A stretch of 64,000 bases of DNA from Mesorhizobium sp. LHD-90 (GTDB lineage Bacteria > Pseudomonadota > Alphaproteobacteria > Rhizobiales > Rhizobiaceae): contig NZ_JAVFVV010000028.1 of the NCBI RefSeq assembly GCF_030929505.1, positions 1 through 64,000 of the forward strand, in the 5' to 3' direction. How positions within the stretch are numbered: the first letter of the stretch is position 1; every line of letters begins with the position of its first letter. The position numbers were made by a program, and so were the translations under genes. The notes under the pieces were generated by a model, which ran no database searches, was not told the origin of the DNA, and saw only the letters and a list, made by a program, of their open reading frames with translations. Positions 19,383 to 28,345 of this stretch are shown here, piece by piece.

Positions 19383-20312
19383 TCAGGTCCAGCTTTCGAA
19401 GAATCGCGTGCCGGCCTTGTCGCGCACGATTTCTCCGGCGCGGCGGCCAAGGCTTTCGGCTTCGCCCACAAGTCCGTCCAGGGTCACATCGAACGACGCC
19501 TGCCCGTCGGGCGACAGGATCAGCCCGCCGAAGTGCATTCTGTCGCCATCGACCGTCGCGTAGCCGGCGATCGGCGTGCGGCAGGAGCCGTCGAGCGCGG
19601 CCAGGAAGGCGCGCTCGCAGGCCAGCGCCAGCGCGGTGTCGTGGTGGTTTATCGGCGCGACCAGCGCATCCACCCGCGCGTCGCCGATGCGGCTCTCGAT
19701 GCAGATCGCACCCTGTCCCGGGGCCGGCGGGAATTTCTCCAGCGGCATCAGGTCGGTGATTACGCCTGCCATGCCGAGCCGCCTCAGGCCGGCATGAGCG
19801 AGGATGGTGCCGTGCACCTGTCCTTCCTCCAGCTTGCGCAGTCTTGTCTGCACGTTGCCGCGAAAGGTGACGACGGAAATGTCCGGCCGCATGCGGCGGA
19901 TCAGCGCTTGGCGGCGCAGCGACGACGAACCGACGGTCGCGCCGTGCGGCAGCGTCTCGATTGCCGGCGCCGCCTTGCCGATGAAACCGTCGCGCGGATC
20001 CTCGCGCGGCAGGAATGCGGATAGCCGGAGGCCGTCCGGAAGCTGGGTCGGCATGTCCTTCGACGAATGCACGGCGACGTCGATGCGGCCGGTGAGCAGC
20101 GCTTCCTCGAGTTCCTTGGTGAAAAGCCCCTTGCCGCCGGCCTCCGACAGCGGCCGGTCCTGGATACGGTCGCCGCTGGTGGAGATCACCTCGATGGCGA
20201 ACGCGTCTTCCGGCAGGCCGTGCGCGGCCATCAGCCGCGAGCGGGTCTCATGCGCCTGAGCGAGCGCGAGCGGGCTTCCGCGCGTTCCGATCCTGAGAGT
20301 GGCAGTTTGCAT
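19383..20312 (-). CDS. hemC: Hydroxymethylbilane synthase (porphobilinogen deaminase)
   Basis: A 309-residue enzyme joining four porphobilinogens into hydroxymethylbilane. Substrate-binding arginines and lysines lie in [13 protein letters not shown] (7-19), VHSSKDMPT (81-89) and SSSLRRQA (129-136), and the dipyrromethane cofactor is carried by Cys244 in [11 protein letters not shown]. First gene of the hem operon and divergent from tsaD with a 100-nt shared upstream region. Confidence 0.97.
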   Translation of the reverse strand: MQTATLRIGTRGSPLALAQAHETRSRLMAAHGLPEDAFAIEVISTSGDRIQDRPLSEAGGKGLFTKELEEALLTGRIDVAVHSSKDMPTQLPDGLRLSAFLPREDPRDGFIGKAAPAIETLPHGATVGSSSLRRQALIRRMRPDISVVTFRGNVQTRLRKLEEGQVHGTILAHAGLRRLGMAGVITDLMPLEKFPPAPGQGAICIESRIGDARVDALVAPINHHDTALALACERAFLAALDGSCRTPIAGYATVDGDRMHFGGLILSPDGQASFDVTLDGLVGEAESLGRRAGEIVRDKAGTRFFESWT

Positions 20313-20412
20313 AGAGGCGCGTCCATGATAGGCAGCCGGCCGTGACGCCAGGCCGGGCTTCTCCTAACGGGGAATCCTCCGCCGGACAATCAAAGAAGCT
20401 TTCAAGGGGCAG

Positions 20413-21501
20413 ATGATCCGGGTTCTGGGCATCGAGACCAGTTGCGACGAGACCGCCGCGAGCGTGGTGGCGCTTGGCGATGCCGGGCAGGGTCGCATCC
20501 TGTCCAATGTCGTGCTGAGCCAGATCGAGGAGCACGCAGCCTTCGGCGGCGTGGTGCCGGAGATCGCGGCGCGCGCCCATGTCGAGGCGCTGGACGGGCT
20601 GATCGAAGCCGCGCTTGCCGACGCCGGGACCGAATTGCGCGACATCGACGCGATTGCGGCCACCGCCGGGCCTGGGCTCGTCGGCGGGCTGATCGTCGGG
20701 CTGATGACGGCGAAGGCCATCGCCGCCGCCGCGGGCAAGCCGCTGCTGCCGATCAACCATCTCGAGGGCCACGCGCTGACGCCGCGCCTGACCGATGGGC
20801 TCGCCTTCCCCTACCTGCTGCTGCTGGTGTCCGGCGGCCATACCCAGATCGTGCTGGTGCGCGGCGTCGGCGACTACCAGCGCTGGGCAACGACGATCGA
20901 CGATGCGCTCGGGGAAGCCTTCGACAAGACGGCGAAGATGCTTGGCCTGCCCTATCCTGGCGGGCCGAATGTCGAGAAGGCCGCCGAAGACGGCGACGCG
21001 AGCCGCTTCGCCTTCCCCCGTCCGATGAAGGGCGAGGCGCGGCCCGACTTTTCGTTTTCCGGGCTGAAGACGGCGGTGCGGCAGGCGGCGACGGCAATCG
21101 CGCCGCTGAGCGAGCGGGACGTCGCCGACATCTGCGCGTCGTTCCAGGCGGCCGTCACCGATGCGCTGGCCGACCGCGTCGGGCGCGCCGTGGCTCGGTT
21201 CAGGGCGGAATATCCGGATGTTGCAGCACCTGCGCTGGTGGTTGCCGGCGGCGTCGCCGCGAACCAGACGGTCCGCCAGGCGTTGCTGTCGCTCTGCGCC
21301 GATCACGGCTTCGGCTTCGTCGCGCCACCGCTGGCGCTGTGCACCGACAATGCGGCGATGATCGCCTGGGCCGGCATCGAGCGGCTGCGCGCCGATCTGG
21401 CGGGCGAGGACGCCATGGATTTCGTGCCGCGCTCGCGCTGGCCGCTGGACAGCGTCTCGGCGCCGGTCGTCGGCGCCGGGCGAAGGGGCGCCAAGGCATG
21501 A
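20413..21501 (+). CDS. tsaD: tRNA N6-adenosine threonylcarbamoyltransferase
   Basis: A 362-residue ASKHA-fold enzyme that transfers the threonylcarbamoyl group to A37 of ANN-decoding tRNAs, with TsaB and TsaE. The signature [14 protein letters not shown] is at 6-19, metal-binding HLEGH at 116-120, and [12 protein letters not shown] follows. Standard length. The stop overlaps the gpsA start (ATGA), so the two are co-translated; divergent from hemC. Confidence 0.97.
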   Translation: MIRVLGIETSCDETAASVVALGDAGQGRILSNVVLSQIEEHAAFGGVVPEIAARAHVEALDGLIEAALADAGTELRDIDAIAATAGPGLVGGLIVGLMTAKAIAAAAGKPLLPINHLEGHALTPRLTDGLAFPYLLLLVSGGHTQIVLVRGVGDYQRWATTIDDALGEAFDKTAKMLGLPYPGGPNVEKAAEDGDASRFAFPRPMKGEARPDFSFSGLKTAVRQAATAIAPLSERDVADICASFQAAVTDALADRVGRAVARFRAEYPDVAAPALVVAGGVAANQTVRQALLSLCADHGFGFVAPPLALCTDNAAMIAWAGIERLRADLAGEDAMDFVPRSRWPLDSVSAPVVGAGRRGAKA

Positions 21502-22475
21502 CGCGGATCGCGGTTCTCGGCGGGGGCGCGTGGGGCACGGCGCTGGCGCTGACGGCGCTGCGCGCCGGCAACGACGTGGCGCTGTGGGCGCGCGAGGCGC
21601 AAGCAGCGCAGGCCATCGCACAGGGTCAAAATCCCCGCTACTTGCCGGAGATGACCTTTGAAACCGGAATCGCCGCGAGCACCGATATCGCGCGGTCGGT
21701 CGCCGGGGCCGAGGCGGTGCTTGCCGTGGTTCCCGCGCAATCGCTGCGGTCCGTTCTCTCGCAGGCCGCACTGCACCTGCCGAAAGGCGTGCCGGTGGTG
21801 CTGTGCGCCAAGGGCATCGAGAGCGGCACCGGCAAGTTGCTGTCGGAGATCGCCGCCGAAGCCTGTCCCGCAAATCCCAGCGCGACGCTGTCCGGCCCGA
21901 GTTTTGCCACCGACGTGGCGCGCGGCATGCCGACCGCGGTTGTCGTCGCCGCGCCATCGGAAAGGGTCGCCGCCGACCTGGCGGCGGCGCTGTCGTCCGG
22001 CGCCTTCCGCTGCTATTCGACCGCCGACCAGATCGGGGTGGAGATCGGCGGCGCCCTGAAGAACGTTCTGGCCATCGCCGCCGGCGCCACGATTGGCGCA
22101 AAGTTCGGCGCCAGCGCGCAGGCCGCCCTGGTGACGCGCGGTTTCGTCGAATTGCGGCGCATCGGCGCGGCGTTCGGCGCGCAACCGGAAACGCTTATGG
22201 GCCTGTCCGGGCTGGGCGACCTGCTGCTCACTTGCGCCTCCGGGCAGTCGCGCAACTTTGCTTATGGCCTGGCGCTCGGACGAGGCGAGTCGCTCGAAGG
22301 CCGGCCGCTTGCCGAGGGCGTCGCCACCGCGGCGATCGCCGCGCGCATCGCCGCCGAAAGAGGCGTCGAGGCGCCGATCATCGCCGCCACCGCGCTCATC
22401 CTGGCGGGCAAACTCACCATCGCGCAGGCCGTCGAAAGCCTGATGTCGCGGCCGCTGAAATCTGAGGCCGATTGA
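21498..22475 (+). CDS. gpsA: Glycerol-3-phosphate dehydrogenase [NAD(P)+]
   Basis: A 325-residue cytoplasmic enzyme reducing dihydroxyacetone phosphate to sn-glycerol 3-phosphate for phospholipid synthesis. The dinucleotide loop [13 protein letters not shown] is at 4-16; further motifs are [12 protein letters not shown] and the catalytic-lysine segment [13 protein letters not shown], with [12 protein letters not shown] towards the C-terminus. The ATG at 21498 overlaps the tsaD stop by 4 bp, the tsaD-gpsA arrangement being common in Rhizobiales. Confidence 0.97.
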   Translation: MTRIAVLGGGAWGTALALTALRAGNDVALWAREAQAAQAIAQGQNPRYLPEMTFETGIAASTDIARSVAGAEAVLAVVPAQSLRSVLSQAALHLPKGVPVVLCAKGIESGTGKLLSEIAAEACPANPSATLSGPSFATDVARGMPTAVVVAAPSERVAADLAAALSSGAFRCYSTADQIGVEIGGALKNVLAIAAGATIGAKFGASAQAALVTRGFVELRRIGAAFGAQPETLMGLSGLGDLLLTCASGQSRNFAYGLALGRGESLEGRPLAEGVATAAIAARIAAERGVEAPIIAATALILAGKLTIAQAVESLMSRPLKSEAD

Positions 22476-22542
22476 ATTGCGGCGGCTGGCCTTCCCGGCC
22501 GGCCGCGCCTTACGATAGAAAGCAGCAAACGAGGAGCCATCG

Positions 22543-22836
22543 ATGATTTTCGTCTTCACCTGCAAGGACAAGCCCGGCCATCTGCAGACCCGGGTCGACA
22601 ACCGCCCGACCCATGTCGAATACCTCAACAAGCTCAATGCCGAGGGCGCGCTGAAATTCGCAGGTCCCTTCCTCGACGGCGACGGCAAGCCGTGCGGCAG
22701 CCTGGTCGCAGTCGAGGCGCCGGACCTTGCCGCCGCCAAGGAGATGGCCGCCAACGACCCGTTCGCGAAGGTCGGCCTGTTCGAGTCTGTGACTGTGCAG
22801 CCGTGGAACTGGGTATTCAACAACCCGGCCGCCTGA
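22543..22836 (+). CDS. YciI family protein
   Basis: A 97-residue ferredoxin-like alpha/beta protein. The Asp-His pair typical of YciI is in VDNRPTHVEYLN (His25) and FAGPFLDGDG; DPFAKVGLFESV near the C-terminus is also standard. Function unknown (proposed small-molecule hydrolase or binding protein). It lies in a plus-strand run gpsA-yciI-EVE-methyltransferase. Confidence 0.9.
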   Translation: MIFVFTCKDKPGHLQTRVDNRPTHVEYLNKLNAEGALKFAGPFLDGDGKPCGSLVAVEAPDLAAAKEMAANDPFAKVGLFESVTVQPWNWVFNNPAA

Positions 22837-22865
22837 GGCCAATGGTAGAGACGAGGGAAAGCACC

Positions 22866-23291
22866 GTGCAGTATTGGCTCTTCAAATCCGAACCGAGCGC
22901 CTTTTCCTGGGAGATGCTGAAATCCAAGGGCACGGCTGGGCAGGAGTGGGACGGCGTGCGCAACTACCAGGCGCGCAACAACATGCGCGCCATGCAGATC
23001 GGCGATCTCGGCTTCTTCTACCATTCGAACGAGGGCCTCGCGGTGGTCGGCATCGCCGAGGTCTGCAAGCTGGCGCATCAGGACAGCACGACCGACGACG
23101 CGCGCTGGGAATGCGTCGACATCCGCGCCGTGCGCGACGTGCCCAAGCCGGTGACGCTCGACGACTGCAAGGCCAATCCGAAGCTGACGGACATGGTGCT
23201 GGTCAACAATTCGCGGCTTTCGGTGCAGCCGGTGTCCGCGGACGAGTGGCGCGAGATCTGCCGCGTCGGCGGCGTCGACCCGGCGCCGTGA
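22866..23291 (+). CDS. EVE domain-containing protein
   Basis: A 141-residue PUA-like/EVE domain protein; YWLFKSEPSAFSWEML at the start, WDGVRNYQARNNMRAM and GDLGFFYHSNE are diagnostic. EVE domains read modified bases in DNA or RNA. The GTG at 22866 has GAGGG 8 nt upstream and gives the canonical N-terminus; an ATG at 22842 would add eight residues. Its stop overlaps the next gene's GTG start (GTGA), linking a modified-base reader with a methyltransferase. Confidence 0.9.
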   Translation: MQYWLFKSEPSAFSWEMLKSKGTAGQEWDGVRNYQARNNMRAMQIGDLGFFYHSNEGLAVVGIAEVCKLAHQDSTTDDARWECVDIRAVRDVPKPVTLDDCKANPKLTDMVLVNNSRLSVQPVSADEWREICRVGGVDPAP

Positions 23292-23956
23292 CTGCGCCCC
23301 GTCCGGCATCGCAATCCAGCGACAGGACCGCCTTCATTCTAGCCAACACGGCGTTTGTGGCGCCGCCGCACGTGCCGGAAATCACGCTCCGCCTCGCCGA
23401 CGAGGCGCACGATCTCTGGCATCGCACCGAGGAGGAGTTGGAGGCGATCGGCCTGCCGCCGCCCTTCTGGGCTTTTGCCTGGGCGGGTGGCCAGGGGCTT
23501 GCGCGCTACGTGCTCGACCATCCGGAGACGGTCGCCGGCAAGACGGTCCTCGACTTCGCCACCGGTTGCGGGCTGGTGGCTATCGCCGCCGCGAAAGCCG
23601 GCGCGGCGGATGTGATTGCCAGCGACATCGACCCGTTCTGCGAGGCAGCCGTGGTGCTGAATACCGCCGCCAACGGCGTCGTGCTACGCTTCAGCGATGC
23701 CGACATGGTCGGCAGCGACGAAGGCTGGGACGTGGTGCTGGCCGGCGACGTCTTTTACGATCGCGCCTTCGCCGACCGGCTCATCCCCTGGCTTTCGGCG
23801 CTGGCGGCGCGTGGCGCCACCGTGCTGGTGGGCGACCCCGGCCGCTCCTACCTGCCGAAAGAGCGGCTAGGCGCACTTGCCGCCTACGAGGTGCCGGTGA
23901 CCCGCGCGCTCGAGGACGCCGAGGTAAAGCGCACGACAGTATGGCGCTTCCATTGA
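23288..23956 (+). CDS. METTL20/ETFB-lysine methyltransferase-like enzyme
   Basis: A 222-residue class I SAM methyltransferase. The segment FILANTAFVAPPHVPEI (16-32), then LPPPFWAFAWAGGQ (56-69), the SAM loop VLDFATGCGLV (87-97) and LAGDVFYDRAF match bacterial relatives of METTL20, which methylates the beta subunit of electron transfer flavoprotein; protein methylation is therefore the favoured role, by recall of the family. The GTG start at 23288 overlaps the EVE gene stop. Older annotations call this group nicotinamide N-methyltransferase-like. Confidence 0.75.
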   Translation: MTAPRPASQSSDRTAFILANTAFVAPPHVPEITLRLADEAHDLWHRTEEELEAIGLPPPFWAFAWAGGQGLARYVLDHPETVAGKTVLDFATGCGLVAIAAAKAGAADVIASDIDPFCEAAVVLNTAANGVVLRFSDADMVGSDEGWDVVLAGDVFYDRAFADRLIPWLSALAARGATVLVGDPGRSYLPKERLGALAAYEVPVTRALEDAEVKRTTVWRFH

Positions 23957-23970
23957 GCGCGTCGGGAAGC

Positions 23971-24000
23971 TTGACAGGCGGACGCCTTTCCCCTTATGAG
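23971..24000 (+). promoter_or_regulatory. Promoter of the bL36 paralogue gene
   Basis: TTGACA (23971-23976, consensus), an 18-nt spacer and TATGAG (23995-24000) lie 76 nt before the small ribosomal protein gene. I see no Zur-type palindrome. Confidence 0.45.
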
Positions 24001-24076
24001 CCAGCAACACTTTCGGGCGCGCTCTCGGGCGCGCCTTTCCGTTAGGCCCGCCGGGCCATTTCGACAGGCCAGACCA

Positions 24077-24202
24077 ATGAAGATCAAGAACTCGCTCAAG
24101 GCCCTCAAGGGCCGCCACCGCGACAACCGCATGGTTCGCCGCAAGGGCCGCATCTACATCATCAACAAGACCGCCCCGCGCTACAAGGCGCGCCAGGGCT
24201 GA
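24077..24202 (+). CDS. ykgO: 50S ribosomal protein bL36, Cys-less (type B) paralogue
   Basis: A 41-residue, highly basic protein (starts [14 protein letters not shown]). It lacks the four zinc-binding Cys/His residues of the housekeeping bL36 and ends APRYKARQG, as the C-minus forms do. Such paralogues replace the zinc-containing protein when zinc is scarce, often under Zur control. In some alphaproteobacteria it may be the only bL36. It has its own promoter. Confidence 0.93.
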   Translation: MKIKNSLKALKGRHRDNRMVRRKGRIYIINKTAPRYKARQG

Positions 24203-24291
24203 GGTCCCGCTCGGCCGTCGCGGCCGGTTCCGCGGCGGCATCACATGAATTTCAGTTTGACGTTCCGTTCTGGGGCTCTAGAGTTCCGGGG

Positions 24292-24894
24292 ATGCGGAAT
24301 TGTTTTGTTTTGCTCGCCGGCCTGGCGCTTTTCTGCGCCGCACCAGTATTTGCCGCCGAAGAGGCCTCTCCCCCAACGACCGAGAAGCCGGAAGCCGCCG
24401 CTCCCAAGACCAGGACCGAACGGCTCGACGAGCTGTTCATCAACCTCAAGCGCGAGCATAACGAGAAGGCGGCGGAGCGCATCGCCGCGCGCATCTGGCA
24501 GGAGTGGAACCAGTCCGGCAGCGCCGTCGTCGACCTGATGATGCAGTGGTCGCAGCAGGCGGTCGAGAAGAAAAAATTCGACGTGGCGCTGGATTTCCTC
24601 GACCAGGTGGTGACGCTGTCGCCGGACTACGCCGAGGGCTGGAACCGCCGCGCGACGGTGCATTACATGATGCACAACTTCAGCAAATCGATGGCCGATA
24701 TCGAGCGCACGCTGGAGCTCGAGCCCCGGCATTTCGGCGCATTGTCCGGCCTTGCGCAGATCATGAGGGAGACCGAGCGCAAGGAACTGGCGCTCGATGC
24801 CTACCAACGGGTGCTCGTCATCTATCCGATGCTTCGCAATGCCCAGAACGAGGTGGGGACGCTGTCGGACGAACTCACTGGCGAAGGCATTTAG
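24292..24894 (+). CDS. Secreted tetratricopeptide repeat protein
   Basis: A 200-residue protein with a signal peptide (MRNCFVLLAGLALFCAAPVFA, about 21 residues) and helical TPR-like repeats from about 45 to 185, for example AVEKKKFDVALDFLDQVVTLSP and SKSMADIERTLELEPRHFGA. Probably a periplasmic scaffold. The last base of its TAG stop is the first base of a palindromic element (24894-25036). No partner is evident. Confidence 0.8.
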   Translation: MRNCFVLLAGLALFCAAPVFAAEEASPPTTEKPEAAAPKTRTERLDELFINLKREHNEKAAERIAARIWQEWNQSGSAVVDLMMQWSQQAVEKKKFDVALDFLDQVVTLSPDYAEGWNRRATVHYMMHNFSKSMADIERTLELEPRHFGALSGLAQIMRETERKELALDAYQRVLVIYPMLRNAQNEVGTLSDELTGEGI

Positions 24895-25036
24895 GGTCTG
24901 TCGATATTCACGCCTTGAGGGCCTGCAAATGGCGCTTTTCTGCGCTTCCGATGCTCATGTACCTTCACGTACATTGCGCTTCGGTTCTCGAAAAACACCA
25001 TTTTCGGCGCCTCAAAGCCTGAATCTCGACAGACCC
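24894..25036. repeat. Palindromic element, TGCTTCCGATGCTC family, copy 1
   Basis: Inverted arms 24894-24920 and 25010-25036 (GGGTCTGTCGA..., 24 of 27 matches) enclose a second hairpin built from GCAAATGG/CCATTT and ATGTAC/GTACAT. The internal GCTTCCGATGCTC and CGCTTCGGTTCTCGA strings recur at 29143-29238. Confidence 0.75.
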
Positions 25037-25095
25037 TTCCAATCCGCGCAGCGCGCCGTGCGTATAAGGCGCATCATTCCCGCCGGCAGTCCGAT

Positions 25096-26160
25096 TTGAA
25101 CCTCCTCTCCGCCGCAGTCATATGCCTGCTCGCCCTCGCCCTCGTGCTGATCGGGGTGAGCCGCATCGGCGCATGGCTGATCGAGCGGCGAAATCCGCCC
25201 GTGGGCGCCTTTGCCGAGATCGGCGGCGCGCGCATCCATCATGTGCACGTGCCGGCGCCGCCAGGCGCCGATTTGCCGCCCGTCGTCTTCATCCATGGCG
25301 CCAGCGCCAATCTCAACGACCAGATGGCGCCGCTGAGGCCGCTGCTGGAGGGCAGGGCCGAGCTGCTGTTCTTCGACCGGCCGGGCCATGGCTGGTCGGA
25401 ACGCGGCGGCGGCAACGACACGCCGCAGGGGCAGGCAAAAACGCTGGCCGATCTGATGGGCCGGCTCGGTATTGGCAAGGCGATCGTCGTCGGCCATTCC
25501 TTCGGCGGCGCAACAGCCGCGGCGCTGGCGCTGGGCCATCCGGACAAGGTTGCGGGCCTGGTTTTCGTCTCGGCGGCGACGCATCCCTGGCCCGGCGGGC
25601 GCACCTCCTGGTACTACGAGCTGGCGGCGTGGCCGGCGGTCGGCCGGCTGTTTTCCGAGACGCTGGCCTATCCCGGCGGCATGCTGCAAATGGCGCGGGC
25701 GACCGACTGCGTGTTCGCGCCGAATCCGACGCCGGACGATTACCTCAACCGCGCGTCGATCCCGCTGGTGCTGCGTCCGGCAGCATTCCATGCCAATTCG
25801 ATCGACGTTCAGGGCCTGTACGCTTTTGCCGAGGCCAATGCGCCGCGCTATCGCGACATCGAGACGCCGACCGTTGTGATTTCGGGCGACCGCGACACCG
25901 TAGTCTATGAAGAAATCCATTCGCTCGGGCTGGCGCGCGACATACTGGGCGCCGAGCTGGTGTGGATCAAGAATCTCGGGCACAAGCCGGACTGGATCGC
26001 GCCGGACCTCGTCGTCGATGCGATTGCCAAAGTCGCGGGCAAGGATGTCGATCTCGATGCCGCGGCCCGCGCGCTGGAGGCGCGCATCGCCGGCGACCGG
26101 CATGGCGAGGGCATTTGCATCGACGAGAAGCCAGCAGAGGCCGAACTGGCGCCGCTATAG
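25096..26160 (+). CDS. Membrane-anchored alpha/beta hydrolase
   Basis: A 354-residue hydrolase with one N-terminal membrane segment (about 3-22). The catalytic triad is Ser135 in VVGHSFGGAT, an Asp in VISGDRDTVV (265/267) and His296 in NLGHKPDW; the oxyanion loop is FIHGASANL. Substrate unknown. The frame begins with TTG at 25096 without a clear Shine-Dalgarno and no Met occurs before residue 77, so the start is uncertain. It is convergent with pyk. Confidence 0.8.
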   Translation: MNLLSAAVICLLALALVLIGVSRIGAWLIERRNPPVGAFAEIGGARIHHVHVPAPPGADLPPVVFIHGASANLNDQMAPLRPLLEGRAELLFFDRPGHGWSERGGGNDTPQGQAKTLADLMGRLGIGKAIVVGHSFGGATAAALALGHPDKVAGLVFVSAATHPWPGGRTSWYYELAAWPAVGRLFSETLAYPGGMLQMARATDCVFAPNPTPDDYLNRASIPLVLRPAAFHANSIDVQGLYAFAEANAPRYRDIETPTVVISGDRDTVVYEEIHSLGLARDILGAELVWIKNLGHKPDWIAPDLVVDAIAKVAGKDVDLDAAARALEARIAGDRHGEGICIDEKPAEAELAPL

Positions 26161-26190
26161 GCGGCCGTGCCTCGACGAGATGACGGTGGC

Positions 26191-27621
26191 TCAGCTCCGC
26201 CCGTCGGCGCCGAGATAGGCGATGCGCAGCATGTTGGTGGAGCCCGGGGTTCGCAGCGGCACGCCGGCGGTGATGATGACGCGGTCGCCCTGCTTGCCGA
26301 AATCCTCGGCCTTGGCGATGCGGCAGGCGCGCTCCACCATGTCGTCGAGGTCGGCGGCGTCGGGCGTCACCACGCAGTGGGTGCCCCACAGCAGCGACAG
26401 GCGCCGTGCGGTCGCCACCACGGGCGAAAGCGCCACGATCGGCACGCGCGGCCGCTCGCGGGCAGCGCGCAGGCCGGTCGTGCCGGACGCGGTATAGGTG
26501 ACGATGGCCGACAGGTTGAGCGTCTCGGCGATCTGGCGGGCGGCCAGCGACACGGCGTCGGCGCCGGTGGCTTCCGGCTCGGAGCGCTGGGCGTTGATGA
26601 TGCCGGGATAGAAGGGGTCCTGCTCGACCTGCTCGGCGATGCGGTTCATCATCGCCACCGCCTCGACCGGATAGGCGCCGGCGGCGGATTCGGCCGACAA
26701 CATGACGGCGTCGGCACCCTCGAAGACGGCGATCGACACGTCGGAAACCTCGGCGCGGGTCGGCACCGGCGCGGTGATCATCGATTCCAGCATCTGGGTT
26801 GCGACGACCACCGGCTTGCCGGCGCGCCGCGCGGCGCGGGTGATCTGCTTCTGGATGCCGGGCACCGCCTCCAGCGGCATTTCCACGCCGAGATCGCCGC
26901 GGGCCACCATGATGGCGTCGGAGAGTTCGATGATCTCGGGCAGGCGGGCGACCGCCTGCGGCTTCTCGATCTTGGACATCAGCAGCGCCCGGCCGCGCGC
27001 GATCTTGCGGGCCTCGGCAAGGTCGTCGGGACGCTGGATGAAGGACAGTGCCACCCAGTCGACGCCGGTGGCGAGCACGGCATCCAGATCGGCGCGGTCC
27101 TTTTCGGTCAGCGCGCCCACCGGCAGCTCGGTATCGGGCAGGCTGACGCCCTTCTTGTCGGAAATCTTGTCGCCGGCAACCACCACCGTCTCGATCGACC
27201 TGCCGTCGCAGCGCACGGCGCGCAGGGCGAGCTTGCCGTCGTCGATCAGCAGCCGGTCGCCGGTCTTGACCGCCTCGAGAATCTCCGGATGCGGCAAAAA
27301 TACGCGGGTGGCATTGCCCGGCGTCGTATCGTCGTCCAGCGTGAAAGTCTGGCCAACGGTCAGCGCCACCTTGCCCTCGGCGAACTTGCCGACGCGCAGC
27401 TTCGGGCCCTGCAGGTCCGCCAAGATGCCGATCGGCCGGCCAAGCTCCTCCTCCACCAACCGGATGCGCTCGACCAGCGTGCGCATCTGCGGATGGTCGG
27501 TATGGCTCATGTTGATGCGGAACACGTCGGCGCCGGCTTCGAAAAGCTTGCGGATCATCTCGACGGATGACGAAGCGGGTCCGATTGTTGCGAGAATCTT
27601 GACCTTGCGGCTGCGTCTCAT
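26191..27621 (-). CDS. pyk: Pyruvate kinase
   Basis: A 476-residue glycolytic enzyme transferring phosphate from phosphoenolpyruvate to ADP. FRINMSHTDH (34-43), ADLQGPKLRVG (68-78), the catalytic lysine in SKIEKPQAV (216-224) and MVARGDLGVEMP (238-249) are all present. The ATG at 27621 overlaps the stop of the upstream DUF1036 gene (ATGA), so the two are co-translated. Length normal. Confidence 0.97.
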   Translation of the reverse strand: MRRSRKVKILATIGPASSSVEMIRKLFEAGADVFRINMSHTDHPQMRTLVERIRLVEEELGRPIGILADLQGPKLRVGKFAEGKVALTVGQTFTLDDDTTPGNATRVFLPHPEILEAVKTGDRLLIDDGKLALRAVRCDGRSIETVVVAGDKISDKKGVSLPDTELPVGALTEKDRADLDAVLATGVDWVALSFIQRPDDLAEARKIARGRALLMSKIEKPQAVARLPEIIELSDAIMVARGDLGVEMPLEAVPGIQKQITRAARRAGKPVVVATQMLESMITAPVPTRAEVSDVSIAVFEGADAVMLSAESAAGAYPVEAVAMMNRIAEQVEQDPFYPGIINAQRSEPEATGADAVSLAARQIAETLNLSAIVTYTASGTTGLRAARERPRVPIVALSPVVATARRLSLLWGTHCVVTPDAADLDDMVERACRIAKAEDFGKQGDRVIITAGVPLRTPGSTNMLRIAYLGADGRS

Positions 27622-28097
27622 GGCGACGGCGCTCCCGTGGCGGCCGGGTCGCCGCCGGTGCCGGGCTGGTCGGTGAGCTGGACCATCCAGCTTGCCTGCT
27701 CGCCCGTATCGTATTCCTCGAAGCCAGCGCGCTGGAAGCCTCGGGCAACGCAGTCGGTGACGCCGGCGATCTTGAATTCCTTTTCCGCCACACACATTGT
27801 GATCGGGCCGTCCCAGCGGCCGCCGCGCTCGGCGTCTTCCGCGTAGAGGTAGTAGAAACGCGAGGCCAGCGGCCCTTCGATCAGCGTCTTGCAGCTCGAT
27901 CCCTCGATGTGCCACCAGCCCTCGGTGACCCAGCCCGCCTTGGCGCGGTAGCCGATGCCGACGCCGACAAGGTTCTGCGTGGCGTTGCAGACGCGGAAAT
28001 CGGCCCGCGCCTCGGTCGGCGCAAGGCTGAAAAGGCCCACGGCGACGGCTCCCGCGGCGACGGCGCAACGGCTGCGCTGGCCGGCGGAAGAAAGCAT
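27618..28097 (-). CDS. DUF1036 secreted protein
   Basis: About 159 residues: a signal peptide (to ARA near residue 31) and a DUF1036 domain starting DFRVCNATQNLVGVGIGY, with Cys residues in SSCKTL, TMCVAEKEF and TDCVARGF that may form disulfides in the periplasm. Role unknown, but the pairing with pyk is conserved in Rhizobiales by recollection. I favour the ATG at 28097 (GAGAGG 7 nt upstream); an ATG at 28127 would add ten residues. Confidence 0.85.
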   Translation of the reverse strand: MLSSAGQRSRCAVAAGAVAVGLFSLAPTEARADFRVCNATQNLVGVGIGYRAKAGWVTEGWWHIEGSSCKTLIEGPLASRFYYLYAEDAERGGRWDGPITMCVAEKEFKIAGVTDCVARGFQRAGFEEYDTGEQASWMVQLTDQPGTGGDPAATGAPSP

Positions 28098-28345
28098 CTG
28101 AAGACCTCTCGAAGCGGACGAAATCATTGTCGGGCACCCCTTTTCGGCAAACTGCGCGCACATGTCAACGCGCGCGGCCAGCCGATCCAATCGATTTAAT
28201 ACCCGGCGCGTCAAATCATGAGTCCCGCTTCGGACTTCGGCCTCAAGATTGGCGAAACAACGGCATTGCGCCGCTTGTCGCTTCGTGAAAAGACGCGTGT
28301 CTGCCCCAACGCCCGCCACCTTGCAGCAATCCCTATGGAAGGTTC

